From contig NZ_OCND01000010.1 of assembly GCF_900215535.1 (NCBI RefSeq), forward strand, positions 62,001 to 126,000: DNA of 64,000 nt, read 5' to 3'. Position numbers and translations under genes: made by a program. This document shows positions 1 through 8,398 of the stretch, in pieces. Each line of letters opens with the position of its first letter. Position 1 is the first letter of the stretch. Source of the DNA: Pseudoxanthomonas wuyuanensis. Its GTDB lineage: Bacteria > Pseudomonadota > Gammaproteobacteria > Xanthomonadales > Xanthomonadaceae. The notes beneath the pieces were generated by a model. The model was not told the origin of the DNA. It ran no database searches and saw nothing but the letters and a program-made list of their open reading frames with translations.

Positions 1-1
1 G

Positions 2-877
2 ATCAACCAGATTGCCGACCACATCATCTCCGCCGGCGGCAAGCGCCTGCGGCCGATGCTGGTGGTGCTGGCCGGGCAGGCCTGCGGGCCAACGACGGCC
101 GACCACCATCAACTGGCGGCGATCATCGAGTTCATCCACACCTCGACCCTGCTGCACGATGATGTTGTCGACGAATCCGATCTGCGCCGCGGCCGCAGCA
201 CCGCAAATGCATTGTGGGGCAATGCGCCCAGCGTGCTGGTCGGGGATTTCCTGTACTCGCGCAGCTTCCAGCTGATGGTGGAACTGGACCGCATGGAAGT
301 GATGCGGATCCTGGCCGACACCACCAATCGCATCGCCGAGGGCGAAGTGCTGCAGTTGCTGCATGTGCACAATCCCGACACCGACGAAGCCGCCTACCTG
401 CGCGTCATCGAGCGCAAGACCGCGGTGCTGTTCGCCGCCGGCACCCAGTTGGGCGCCTTCGCCTCCGGGGCCGACAGCGCCGCCCAGCGCAAGCTGTACG
501 ACTACGGCATGAACCTGGGCTACGCCTTCCAGATTGCCGACGACGTGCTGGACTACACCGCCGACGCCGCCGACCTGGGCAAGAACCTGGGCGACGACCT
601 GGCCGAGGGCAAGGCCACGCTGCCGCTGATCCATGCCATCAAGCATTCGGATCCAGCCGTCGCAGCGCGCCTGCGCGACATCATCCAGCAGGGCGATGCC
701 GACGCCATGCCGGAGGTGCTGGGCGCCATCCGCGCCACCGGCGGCATCGAGTACAGCCGGCGCCGCGCCGGCGAATACGCCGACGCCGCCGAGCGCGCGC
801 TGGACGGTCTGGCCGAGAACGACGCCATCGCCGCGTTGCGCGGCCTGGCGCGCTATGCGGTGCAGCGCACGCACTGA
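2..877 (+). CDS. ispB: Polyprenyl (octaprenyl-type) diphosphate synthase, 5' end missing
   Basis: Trans-polyprenyl diphosphate synthase that adds isopentenyl units to an allylic diphosphate to make the long side chain of ubiquinone in the cytoplasm. The reading frame is open from the first bases of the window; 291 residues are visible, so roughly 35-40 N-terminal residues lie outside. Both aspartate-rich motifs are present: LLHDDVVDESDLRRG (first DDxxD, fragment residues 51-65) and FQIADDVLDY followed by GKNLGDDLAEGKATLPL (second motif). GGKRLRP near the visible start binds isopentenyl diphosphate. Chain length cannot be read reliably from sequence, so octaprenyl specificity is an inference from the lineage. 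The gene faces murD2 tail to tail across a repeat-containing gap. Confidence 0.9.
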   Translation: MNQIADHIISAGGKRLRPMLVVLAGQACGPTTADHHQLAAIIEFIHTSTLLHDDVVDESDLRRGRSTANALWGNAPSVLVGDFLYSRSFQLMVELDRMEVMRILADTTNRIAEGEVLQLLHVHNPDTDEAAYLRVIERKTAVLFAAGTQLGAFASGADSAAQRKLYDYGMNLGYAFQIADDVLDYTADAADLGKNLGDDLAEGKATLPLIHAIKHSDPAVAARLRDIIQQGDADAMPEVLGAIRATGGIEYSRRRAGEYADAAERALDGLAENDAIAALRGLARYAVQRTH

Positions 878-901
878 CGGGTCGAACCTCCAGGGGGAAC
901 T

Positions 902-1043
902 GTAGGAGCGACGTGAGTCGCGACCGAGATCGCGACAGAAAAGGAAAATCTCGTTGTCTGCCGTCTGGCCGAGCGGCGGCGGCTTCTCTTCTGTACGCAC
1001 GCCTGGCTGCTTGCGGCACGGTCGCGACTCAGGTCGCTCCCAC
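902..1043. repeat. REP-like palindrome pair between convergent genes
   Basis: Two inverted copies of the family sequence GGAGCGACGTRAGTCGCGA: one at 902-924 and its reverse complement at 1021-1043, about 96 bp apart. The same sequence recurs at 33917, 45530, 45604 and 60014. This copy sits between the convergent 3' ends of ispB and murD2. The rest of the 878-1147 gap holds nothing I can call as a gene. Confidence 0.75.
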
Positions 1044-1147
1044 AATGCTCCGTTTCCGGTCGGTCAAGCCTTGGCATGGATTTTGGTATGAAACTCAAAC
1101 TCCATGACATGCTCTAAGGCAACGCTGAAAAAGGTCGAAGCGCTGCC

Positions 1148-2557
1148 CTAGGCGATGCCCAGACCGGGAATCGAGGAAATAGCGGCCAGGTCGAAGCCTG
1201 CCAGCGCTGCAAAATGACGGCCGCGCGCCACATAGTCGCGGTAGGCGCCAAAGCTCGGCGCGCCGGGCGACAGCAAGATCACGCCTGGTCCGTCCAGCAG
1301 TTCCTTCGCGCGGGCCATCGCAGTCTCCATATTCTGCGCCTGCGCCAATGCAAAACCTGCAGACTGCGCCAACGGCGCCAGCAACGCGTGGATGCGCGGC
1401 CCGTTGGCGCCCATCGTCACCACGGCGGCAGGCGCGCGTTCGCGCATGCGCGCAGCGAATTCGGTCCAGTCCAGTCCGCGATCATGCCCGCCCAGCAGAA
1501 TCGCGACCCGCTGCGAACGGAAACAATCCAGCGCGGCTAGGCTGGCGTGCGGCGTGGTGCTGATGGAATCGTTGACGTAGACGATGCCGTCGCGTTCGCC
1601 CAGCCTCTGCAGGCGGTTGGGCAGCGGGCGGAAACTCTGCGCGGCAGCGGCCAGCGGCGCCGCGTCGATGCCGGCGGCCTCGATGGCCGTCAGCACGGCG
1701 CACAGATTGCCGCGGTTGTGGCGGCCCGGCAGCGGCACCGTGGTGGTGTCCAGCACCAGGCGTTCGCCGCGATACAGATCGTCGCCGCGCAGATGCCAGC
1801 CATCGGCACGGTTGAACCAGCGCACTTCGCTGGCGGGCAATGCCAGCGCCGCCAGTTGCGGGTCGGCCGCGTTCAACACCGCGATACGCGGCCGCGCCGC
1901 AGTGACCAGCGCCAGCTTGTCGGCGACATAGCGGGCCTGGCTGCCGTGCCAGTCCAGGTGTTCGGGGAACACATTCAGCGCCACCGCAATGTCCGGTCGC
2001 GCACCGCTGTCGGCGACATCGCGGGTCTGGTAGCTGGACAGCTCGATGGCCCAGAACTCCGGCAGCAGCTGCGGATCCAGCACCTCCAGCAGCGGCAGCC
2101 CGATATTGCCGGCCAGCGCGGTGCGGTGTCCTGCTGCACGCAACAGATGCGCCAGCAACGCGGTGGTCGTGCTTTTGCCTTTGGTGCCGGTGACGCAAAT
2201 CGTGCCTGCGGCAATGCCGGCATCGCCGGCGTGCTCGGCAAACCACAGCGCGGTGCCGCCGATAAAGCGGGTGCCCCGCTCCGCCGCAGCCAGCGCTTCG
2301 GGGCGATACGGGCTGATCCCGGGCGATTTGATCACGATGTCGAATGCGGACAGGCGCTCTGCCGTCACCTCGGTTTCCGGACTCAGCGCCGGATCGTCCA
2401 GCATGCGGATTTCGGCTGCCTCTTCGGCCAGACAGAAAACGGTCAGCGGCCTGGCTTCACCCGATTCCCGGGCGCGCAATGCGCGCCACGCGGCGCGGCC
2501 TTCACGGCCCCAGCCCCACAACGCAACGCGCCTGCCCTCAAGCTGCGAAATTCGCAC
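1148..2557 (-). CDS. murD2: UDP-MurNAc-L-Ala L-glutamate ligase MurD2
   Basis: ATP-dependent Mur ligase. In the Xanthomonas-type pathway MurD2 adds L-glutamate, not D-glutamate, to UDP-MurNAc-L-alanine; MurL then epimerises the product. The protein begins with the Rossmann-like [14 protein letters not shown] and carries the Mur-ligase P-loop GTKGKSTTT at residues 124-132. Later motifs are [14 protein letters not shown] and [19 protein letters not shown] chose the GTG at 2557 ([17 protein letters not shown]...), which overlaps the end of murL by 20 bp; the frame stays open further upstream, but that extension ([10 protein letters not shown]...) has no family character. At 469 residues it is a normal MurD length. 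The substrate assignment rests on its pairing with murL; by sequence alone it would be called murD. Confidence 0.88.
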   Translation of the reverse strand: MRISQLEGRRVALWGWGREGRAAWRALRARESGEARPLTVFCLAEEAAEIRMLDDPALSPETEVTAERLSAFDIVIKSPGISPYRPEALAAAERGTRFIGGTALWFAEHAGDAGIAAGTICVTGTKGKSTTTALLAHLLRAAGHRTALAGNIGLPLLEVLDPQLLPEFWAIELSSYQTRDVADSGARPDIAVALNVFPEHLDWHGSQARYVADKLALVTAARPRIAVLNAADPQLAALALPASEVRWFNRADGWHLRGDDLYRGERLVLDTTTVPLPGRHNRGNLCAVLTAIEAAGIDAAPLAAAAQSFRPLPNRLQRLGERDGIVYVNDSISTTPHASLAALDCFRSQRVAILLGGHDRGLDWTEFAARMRERAPAAVVTMGANGPRIHALLAPLAQSAGFALAQAQNMETAMARAKELLDGPGVILLSPGAPSFGAYRDYVARGRHFAALAGFDLAAISSIPGLGIA

Positions 2558-3929
2558 GCAGGCGCTCCCACAGCGCGGGCGGGACGCGGTGTTCGCCGGA
2601 AACCACCAGCAATGGCGCGATATCGAGTTCGGCGGCATCTAGTTGCGGCCGGATCTCGCGGTTGAAGCGCACCACCAGCGCGTCTTCGCGCCATTCCGGG
2701 CGTTCGCCCAGCGCGGCCATCGCGGCGCGCGATTCCTGGCCTTCGCCGACGCACTCGAACGGTTTGTGGTCCTGGTATTCCAGCAGCGCATCGAAACCCG
2801 CGGTCTGCGCCGCATCGTCCAGCAGGTTGCGGCCGAAGATGCCGACCAGCCGTGGCTTGGGCATGAACGGCGCCAGCGCCAGGAACACGAAATGGCATTT
2901 GGGGCAGACCCCGCACCAGCGGTTGACCGGCCGCTCGCCCATGATGTGGAAATTGCGGTTGCAGCTTGAGAAATGCGCGTCGTAATGATCGGTCCTGGCG
3001 AACTGCCGCGCCACCGCCAGCTCCGACAACGGCCGCAGCAGCGAGTAGTAATGCAGGTCCGCCGCCACATGCGTCCGTACGTACTGGCCGAACGCCTGTT
3101 CGAACGCCCAGCCCTTGGACCATTGATGGTTCACTTCGCCGGTGCCGGGAATCATGCTGCCGTAGCTGGCCGAGCGCTCGTTGGAAAACACCACCTGGTC
3201 CACGCCGTGCAGCAATGCCGCCAGCACCAGGATGGCCGAATTCACCGCGGTCACCGGGATATGGCCGTTCCAGGCGCCCTGGCGGTTGTAGTCGAACAGT
3301 TCCGGCGCCAATGCGCGGCTGATGTTCAAGGTCGGCAGGCCGGTACGCGCTGCGCAGGCGGCGATCAGTTGCGAACCGCCGATCCAGCTGACGGTCTGCC
3401 CGACCCCGGCCGCACGCAAGGCCTCGATGCTGACCAGCGAGTCCTTGCCGCCGCCGATGGCGACCAGCGCGTGCTCGCGCAGGCCAACGGCAGGCGCCGG
3501 CGCGGAAGAGGCTTCAGCCTCTTCATCCTGTCCGCGCGGGACCGAAGCCCCTGCCGCCGGGAAACGCACCCGCCCATGCAGGTTCAGCCCGTTGCGATAG
3601 GCGAATTCGCCCAGGCCGTGCACATAGATCTGTTCCAGCAGCACCGCGGTGTCGGCGTCGATGGCATAGCCTTCGATGCGGATCTGCTCGGGCACCGCGG
3701 CCTTGTAGTAGCTGACGCCGGTGATCAGGTGCAGCAGCCGCAGCGCGCGCTCCACCGCCTGCGTGCGCGCGCGGTCCAGCGCGAAAGGCGCGCCGGGGAT
3801 GGTGACGGTCTCGATCAGCTCCGGGCCATCATCGAAGGCATAGACCAGGCGCGCGGCACCGGTCTGCGCATCGAAGCCGCAGCGCACGAAACGGAAGGAT
3901 CGGATCTTGTCTTTGTCGAAAGCACTCAT
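2538..3929 (-). CDS. murL: UDP-MurNAc-L-Ala-L-Glu epimerase MurL
   Basis: Epimerises the terminal L-Glu of UDP-MurNAc-L-Ala-L-Glu to D-Glu in an ATP- and Mg-dependent reaction, so D-Glu enters peptidoglycan without free D-glutamate. The 463-residue protein has a PP-loop-like nucleotide motif, [13 protein letters not shown], at about 159-171, and a conserved cysteine group near the C-terminus (SSCNRNF ... [13 protein letters not shown]). A short Glu/Ala/Pro-rich linker lies just before the PP-loop (about 131-148). The ATG at 3929 overlaps the stop of the upstream small membrane gene as ATGA, and the next gene is murD2. Adjacency to a MurD-like ligase is the described genomic signature of this pathway. 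Confidence 0.9.
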   Translation of the reverse strand: MSAFDKDKIRSFRFVRCGFDAQTGAARLVYAFDDGPELIETVTIPGAPFALDRARTQAVERALRLLHLITGVSYYKAAVPEQIRIEGYAIDADTAVLLEQIYVHGLGEFAYRNGLNLHGRVRFPAAGASVPRGQDEEAEASSAPAPAVGLREHALVAIGGGKDSLVSIEALRAAGVGQTVSWIGGSQLIAACAARTGLPTLNISRALAPELFDYNRQGAWNGHIPVTAVNSAILVLAALLHGVDQVVFSNERSASYGSMIPGTGEVNHQWSKGWAFEQAFGQYVRTHVAADLHYYSLLRPLSELAVARQFARTDHYDAHFSSCNRNFHIMGERPVNRWCGVCPKCHFVFLALAPFMPKPRLVGIFGRNLLDDAAQTAGFDALLEYQDHKPFECVGEGQESRAAMAALGERPEWREDALVVRFNREIRPQLDAAELDIAPLLVVSGEHRVPPALWERLRANFAA

Positions 3930-4420
3930 GGTTTACTCGTAGTGGCATCCATCGAACGGCGCAGGTAGCGCCGGCACGCGAAGTACTCGATGGCGAAAGC
4001 CGGTACCGCGCCGAACACGACGGCGATAGCGGAGCAATAGACGATGATGGCCGGCAGCCACGCGGTCACGTCCTGCCAGCTGGCCGGCTGCGCCGCCCAG
4101 CGCAGTTCGACCCAGATGACCGTCAGCGCCCAGACCGCCAGCAGCAGGGGAAACGACAGAAACAGCAGCAGCAACGTGCGCAGGGTCATGCCGCCGGCCC
4201 GCCAGCGCTTGCCCTGCATGACGGCGCGACGATGCCATGCGGTCGCCGCCAGCGATGCCAGCAGCGCCGCCAACGACGCCGCAGGCGTCCACTTCAGCGA
4301 TGCCGCGACGCTTTGCAGCTGGAATCCGTCGCCGCCGTGGACGACCGTCGCGAAGACGATCACCAGCAGCAGCGCCGCCAGCAATACGCTGGCCATGACG
4401 AACTCAGTCCGCGGCGCCAT
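3926..4420 (-). CDS. Small multi-pass membrane protein between lysAC and murL
   Basis: Unrecognised protein of about 164 residues with at least four hydrophobic segments (ASVLLAALLLVIVFATVV, ASLAALLASLAATAW, LLLLFLSFPLLLAVWALTVIW, AIIVYCSAIAVVFGAVPAF). It is therefore an integral inner-membrane protein with short loops. The start is uncertain: adjacent ATGs at 4423 and 4420 overlap the end of lysAC and have a GGA-type ribosome site upstream, while an ATG at 4396 would avoid the overlap. Its stop is fused to the start of murL (ATGA), so it is translated within the lysAC-murL-murD2 operon. No catalytic motif is visible, and a role in cell-wall precursor supply is only guilt by association. Confidence 0.7.
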   Translation of the reverse strand: MAPRTEFVMASVLLAALLLVIVFATVVHGGDGFQLQSVAASLKWTPAASLAALLASLAATAWHRRAVMQGKRWRAGGMTLRTLLLLFLSFPLLLAVWALTVIWVELRWAAQPASWQDVTAWLPAIIVYCSAIAVVFGAVPAFAIEYFACRRYLRRSMDATTSKP

Positions 4421-7034
4421 CATCGCCGTTTCCATCCAGCACCTCTTCGGCGGGCAGCGCGCGCAGGTTGTAGGTATTGGCCATCGCATAGCCGTACGCG
4501 CCGGTATCGGCAAACAACAGCGCGTCGCCCTCGGCGGTGGCGGCCGGCAATCGCCGGCGCTTGCCGAACACGTCGCTGGACTCGCAGATCGGGCCGACCA
4601 CGTCGAACAGTTCCTCGGCGCCATCGTCCAGCCGGCTCAGGTTGGCCACATCATGCCAGGCGTCGTACAACGCCGGCCGCATCAGCGCGTTCATGCCGGC
4701 ATCGGCGCCGACCCGGCGGATGCCTTCCTTCTCCACCACCTGGGTCACCCGGGTCAGCAATACGCCGGACTCGGCCACCAGGTAGCGGCCGGGTTCGATG
4801 ATGAACTGGTAGCCCGGATAGGCGGCCTTGATTTCGGCCAGGCCCAGGCTCCACGCCTCCAGATCGAAGGGCTCGTCGTCGGCGCTGTAGGGAATCGGCA
4901 GGCCGCCGCCGATGTCGATGCTTTCGATGCTGCCGATCCGCTCGGCGATGCCGCCCAGCTCGTCGCAGACCTGGCGCCAGTGCTGCGCGGTTTCCACGCC
5001 GCTGCCCAGATGCGCATGCAGGCCGCTGATGCGGATCTCGAGCTTGCGCGCCTGCGCCAGGAATTCCTCCAGCCGCGCCAGCGGCAGGCCGAACTTGGAC
5101 GCCTTGCCGCCGGTCTTGACCTTGTCGTGATGGCCATCGCCACGGCCCAGGTCGATGCGCAGCCACAGGTTGCGGCCGCGGAACAGCTCCGGCCAGTTGC
5201 GCAGCGCCTCCACATTGTCCAGCGTGACGGCGACCCCGCGCGCCAGCGCGAATTCGTATTCCGCCCGCGGCGCGAAGCTGGGCGTGAACAGCACGCTCTG
5301 CGGCGGCAGCTCCGGCAATACCGAAAACACGCGCTCCAGTTCGCCCTGCGACACGCACTCCAGGCCAAAACCTTCTTCCACCAGCGTGCGCAGGATGGCC
5401 GGATGCGAATTGGCCTTGATCGCGTAGAAGCGGCGATCGACTGCGGAGATGGCGGCCAGCGCACGCGCCCGCGCGCGTACGGTCGGCAGATGGTAGACGT
5501 AGCGCGGCGTGCCGGTCTGCGCCAACGCCAGCAGTCGCCGGCGTTCGTCCGCGCCGTGCCACCACGGCGTGCCGCGCCTGCGCACCTGGCCGGCGATTTC
5601 GCGCCAGCGCGGACCGAATACGCTGGTTTCCTCCACCGGCATCGCATCGCTGTCGATCAGCGCCGCGTGCAGCGCCGGCAGAATGCCGTCGGCGTCGGCT
5701 TCGTCGATGACGAAGGTCAGGTTGAGATCGTTGGACGACTGCGAGATCAGATGCACGCGTTCGCGCCCGAACATCGCCCACACGTCCGACAGCTTGTGCA
5801 GCAGCGAACGCATGCCGCGGCCGACCAGCGTGATCGCGGTGCACGGTGCAATCACCTTGACCCGGCAGATTTCCGACAGATCCGCCGACAGCGCGGCCAG
5901 TACATCGGTACTGACCAGGTTCTCGCTGGGGTCCAGCGACACGGTGACGTTGGTTTCCGACGAACCGATCAGGTCCACCGACAAGCCATGCTTCTTGAAT
6001 CGCGCGAACACGTCGGCCAGGAAGCCGACCTGCTGCCACATGCCGATGCCTTCCATCGACACCAGCACGATGCCGTTGCGGCGGCTGACCGCCTTGACGC
6101 CCGCCACCGTCAGCGCGTTGCCGTCGATGCTGGTGCCGGGCAGGTCCGGACGCTCGGTGTCCAGGATCGCCATCGGCACCCCGGCGTCGCGGCACGGCTT
6201 GATCGACCGCGCGTGCAGCACCTTGGCGCCGGTGGTGGCGATTTCCTGCGCTTCGTAATAGTCCAGCCGGGTCAGCAGCCGCGCATCCGGCACCTCGCGC
6301 GGGTTGGCGCTGAACATGCCCGGCACGTCGGTCCAGATTTCCACCCGCTGCGCGCCCAGCAGCGCGCCGAAATAGGCCGCCGAGGTATCCGAGCCGCCAC
6401 GGCCGAGCACGCAGGTGCCGCCCTCCGGATGACGGGCGATGAAACCCTGGGTCAGCAGCATCCGCGCCGGCTGCTGGCGAAAGCCCTTGCTCCAGTCTTC
6501 GCTGGGCTGGGTGCTGCAGGACACCGACAGCCGCTGCGCCCAGGCGGTCTGGTTGGGCAGCAGCGTCGCCTGCAGCCACTGGCGCGCATCCATCCAGCCG
6601 AAGTCCAGCCCCTGCGCGCGCAGATAGGCCGCACCTAGCGTGGACGATAGCAACTCGCCCTGCGCCAGCACTTCGGCCTGCCAGTCCAGCGGGCGGGTGG
6701 CCGCGCGCGGGTCGTCCAGCAGGCCGCGCAAGGCGGCCAGGCGTTCGCCCAGTACCGCGTCGGCGTCCAGTTCCAGCTCGGCGACGAATTCGCGGTGGCG
6801 CTGTTCCAGGTTGGCGACCCGAAGCGCGCTATCGGCTGCGCCATCGGCAATGGCGGTCAGCTCGTTGGTCACGCCGGACAGCGCCGACACCACCACCAGC
6901 ACGCGCGCATCGTGTTCGTCGGCGCGTTTTTTCGCCAGCCGGCCTATCGTGTCCCAGCGATGACGACGCGACACCGAGGTGCCGCCAAACTTGAGGACGA
7001 TCCAACGATCGGAAGCGGGAGAGGCGGATGGCAT
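4404..7034 (-). CDS. lysAC: Bifunctional aspartate kinase / diaminopimelate decarboxylase
   Basis: One 876-residue polypeptide joining the first and last enzymes of lysine synthesis. Residues about 11-300 are aspartate kinase (KFGGTSV at 15-21, GRGGSDTSAA at 211-220). About 320-460 is the regulatory ACT pair (VSMEGIGMWQQVGFLADVF; LISQSSNDLNLTFV). About 505-865 is the PLP-dependent decarboxylase: FYAIKANSHP places the PLP lysine at 540, with HLGSGVE at 675-681, DIGGGLP at 707-713 and CESSDVF at 817-823. The usual CESGD is CESSD here. The fusion is typical of Xanthomonadaceae. It puts meso-DAP and lysine supply at the head of an operon ending in peptidoglycan genes. Start ATG at 7034; no competing upstream start was examined in detail. 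Confidence 0.95.
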   Translation of the reverse strand: MPSASPASDRWIVLKFGGTSVSRRHRWDTIGRLAKKRADEHDARVLVVVSALSGVTNELTAIADGAADSALRVANLEQRHREFVAELELDADAVLGERLAALRGLLDDPRAATRPLDWQAEVLAQGELLSSTLGAAYLRAQGLDFGWMDARQWLQATLLPNQTAWAQRLSVSCSTQPSEDWSKGFRQQPARMLLTQGFIARHPEGGTCVLGRGGSDTSAAYFGALLGAQRVEIWTDVPGMFSANPREVPDARLLTRLDYYEAQEIATTGAKVLHARSIKPCRDAGVPMAILDTERPDLPGTSIDGNALTVAGVKAVSRRNGIVLVSMEGIGMWQQVGFLADVFARFKKHGLSVDLIGSSETNVTVSLDPSENLVSTDVLAALSADLSEICRVKVIAPCTAITLVGRGMRSLLHKLSDVWAMFGRERVHLISQSSNDLNLTFVIDEADADGILPALHAALIDSDAMPVEETSVFGPRWREIAGQVRRRGTPWWHGADERRRLLALAQTGTPRYVYHLPTVRARARALAAISAVDRRFYAIKANSHPAILRTLVEEGFGLECVSQGELERVFSVLPELPPQSVLFTPSFAPRAEYEFALARGVAVTLDNVEALRNWPELFRGRNLWLRIDLGRGDGHHDKVKTGGKASKFGLPLARLEEFLAQARKLEIRISGLHAHLGSGVETAQHWRQVCDELGGIAERIGSIESIDIGGGLPIPYSADDEPFDLEAWSLGLAEIKAAYPGYQFIIEPGRYLVAESGVLLTRVTQVVEKEGIRRVGADAGMNALMRPALYDAWHDVANLSRLDDGAEELFDVVGPICESSDVFGKRRRLPAATAEGDALLFADTGAYGYAMANTYNLRALPAEEVLDGNGDDGAAD

Positions 7035-7309
7035 GGATAGGCGTGGGGATATGCCCGACCCTTCGGGCGTGAACCGTCGATTCTAGCCGAAGCCTTGGGG
7101 AAAACTCGGGGCTGGGGACTGGGAAGATGCAAAGCGGAAGGCTTGCGCCGGCGGTCGCTCCCTCCCCTGCGGCTCCTAACAGCCGAATGGCTGGTCAGTT
7201 CGCTGTCCTCGGCAGCGCGGCGACAGACAGCTGCAGCGGTATCAGATGAAACCATCGCCGGCAGCCCGACTTGCTAAGCTGCGCGGCCCCCCACCCGCAG
7301 ATTCCCGTC

Positions 7310-8188
7310 ATGACCGCACGCCGTTTCGTCCAACTCGATGTCTTTGCCGACCGCCCCGGCGCCGGCAATCCGCTGGCGGTGGTGTTGGACGGCAGCGGAC
7401 TGGACGATGCCACCATGCAGGCGATCGCCCGCTGGACGCGGCTGCCGGAAACCACTTTCGTGTTCCCGGCCAGCAGCGCCGAAGCCAGCTACGCCATCCG
7501 CATGTTCAGCCCGCGCCGGGAAGTGCCGTTCGCCGGCCACCCCAGCGTGGGCACCGCGCATGCGGTATTGCAGGCCGGCCTGGCGGTGCCGCGCGACGGC
7601 CTGCTGGTGCAGGAAGGCATCGCCGGCCTGCTGCCGCTGCGCGTGCAGGGCGAAGGCAGCGAGCGCAGCATCGCCGTGCGCACGCCGCGGGCGCGCGTGG
7701 TCGAAGTCGGCAAGCCTTCCGAAAACGACTTGTTGCGAAGCGCTTTGGCCGGATTGCCCGCCGGCGCGCTGTCGCCCGCGCTGGTCGATGGCGGCCGCCG
7801 CTGGTGGCTGGCCGAAGTGCAGGACGAAACCGCGCTGCGCAGCGCGACCCCCGACTGGAACGCGATTGCCGCACTGGCCCACGGCACCGACAGCATGGGT
7901 GTATGCGCCTACGCGCGCGCCGCCGGCCAGCCGTACGACCTGGCCGTGCGCGCCTTCGTCGGCGCGCCGGCCGTCTTCGAAGACGCCGCCTCCGGCGCCG
8001 CCAACGCCACCCTGGCCGCATGGCTGAAATCGCAGGATGCCCTGCCCGGCCACCGCGACCATTACACCGTCAGCCAGGGCCGCGAAGTCGGCCACGACGC
8101 CCGCCTGCACCTGCGCGTGGACGAGGAAGGTTACGTCTGGTCCGGCGGCCAGGTGCAGACGGTGGTGCGCGGCGAGATCGACTGGTAG
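7310..8188 (+). CDS. PhzF family isomerase-like protein
   Basis: Member of the PhzF/diaminopimelate-epimerase-fold family, cytoplasmic, 292 residues. Family marks are the opening FVQLDVFADRPGAGNPLAVV, the catalytic-type glutamate in LPETTF (E47), and PFAGHPSVGTAHAVL. A C-terminal EDAASGAANATLAAW forms the second half of the pseudo-symmetric active site. Family members are isomerases acting on small carboxylic acids; the substrate here cannot be told. I chose the ATG at 7310 because the homologous region begins immediately (MTARRFVQLDVF); the in-frame ATG at 7271 would add 13 unrelated residues. There are no phenazine genes nearby, so it is not evidence of phenazine synthesis. Confidence 0.85.
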   Translation: MTARRFVQLDVFADRPGAGNPLAVVLDGSGLDDATMQAIARWTRLPETTFVFPASSAEASYAIRMFSPRREVPFAGHPSVGTAHAVLQAGLAVPRDGLLVQEGIAGLLPLRVQGEGSERSIAVRTPRARVVEVGKPSENDLLRSALAGLPAGALSPALVDGGRRWWLAEVQDETALRSATPDWNAIAALAHGTDSMGVCAYARAAGQPYDLAVRAFVGAPAVFEDAASGAANATLAAWLKSQDALPGHRDHYTVSQGREVGHDARLHLRVDEEGYVWSGGQVQTVVRGEIDW

Positions 8189-8398
8189 CGCAGCCAGTGC
8201 GGAGGCCGGCAAAGGAGCAGGCTTTCGACGGGATCCGGCCGCTGCGGGCTGCCCGCTGCAGGCATCAAACGTTGCGATGATTGCGCTGCGGCCAGAACAC
8301 AAAGCTGAACAAATATAAGGCGATTTCCGACTTCAGCGCGCTCCGTGCAAGCCGATATTAACGTCACCGCGGATTTGCCCGCGGCACGGTAACGGGCG

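Noticed and set aside
4044..6638. 864-codon open frame antisense to lysAC
   Set aside because: Opposite strand of a gene with full enzyme motifs; the translation is Arg/Gln/His-rich with no family resemblance, a GC-bias artefact.
7035..7309. A possible small gene between lysAC and the PhzF gene
   Set aside because: No frame has both a start context and a recognisable protein; it reads as ordinary intergenic DNA.
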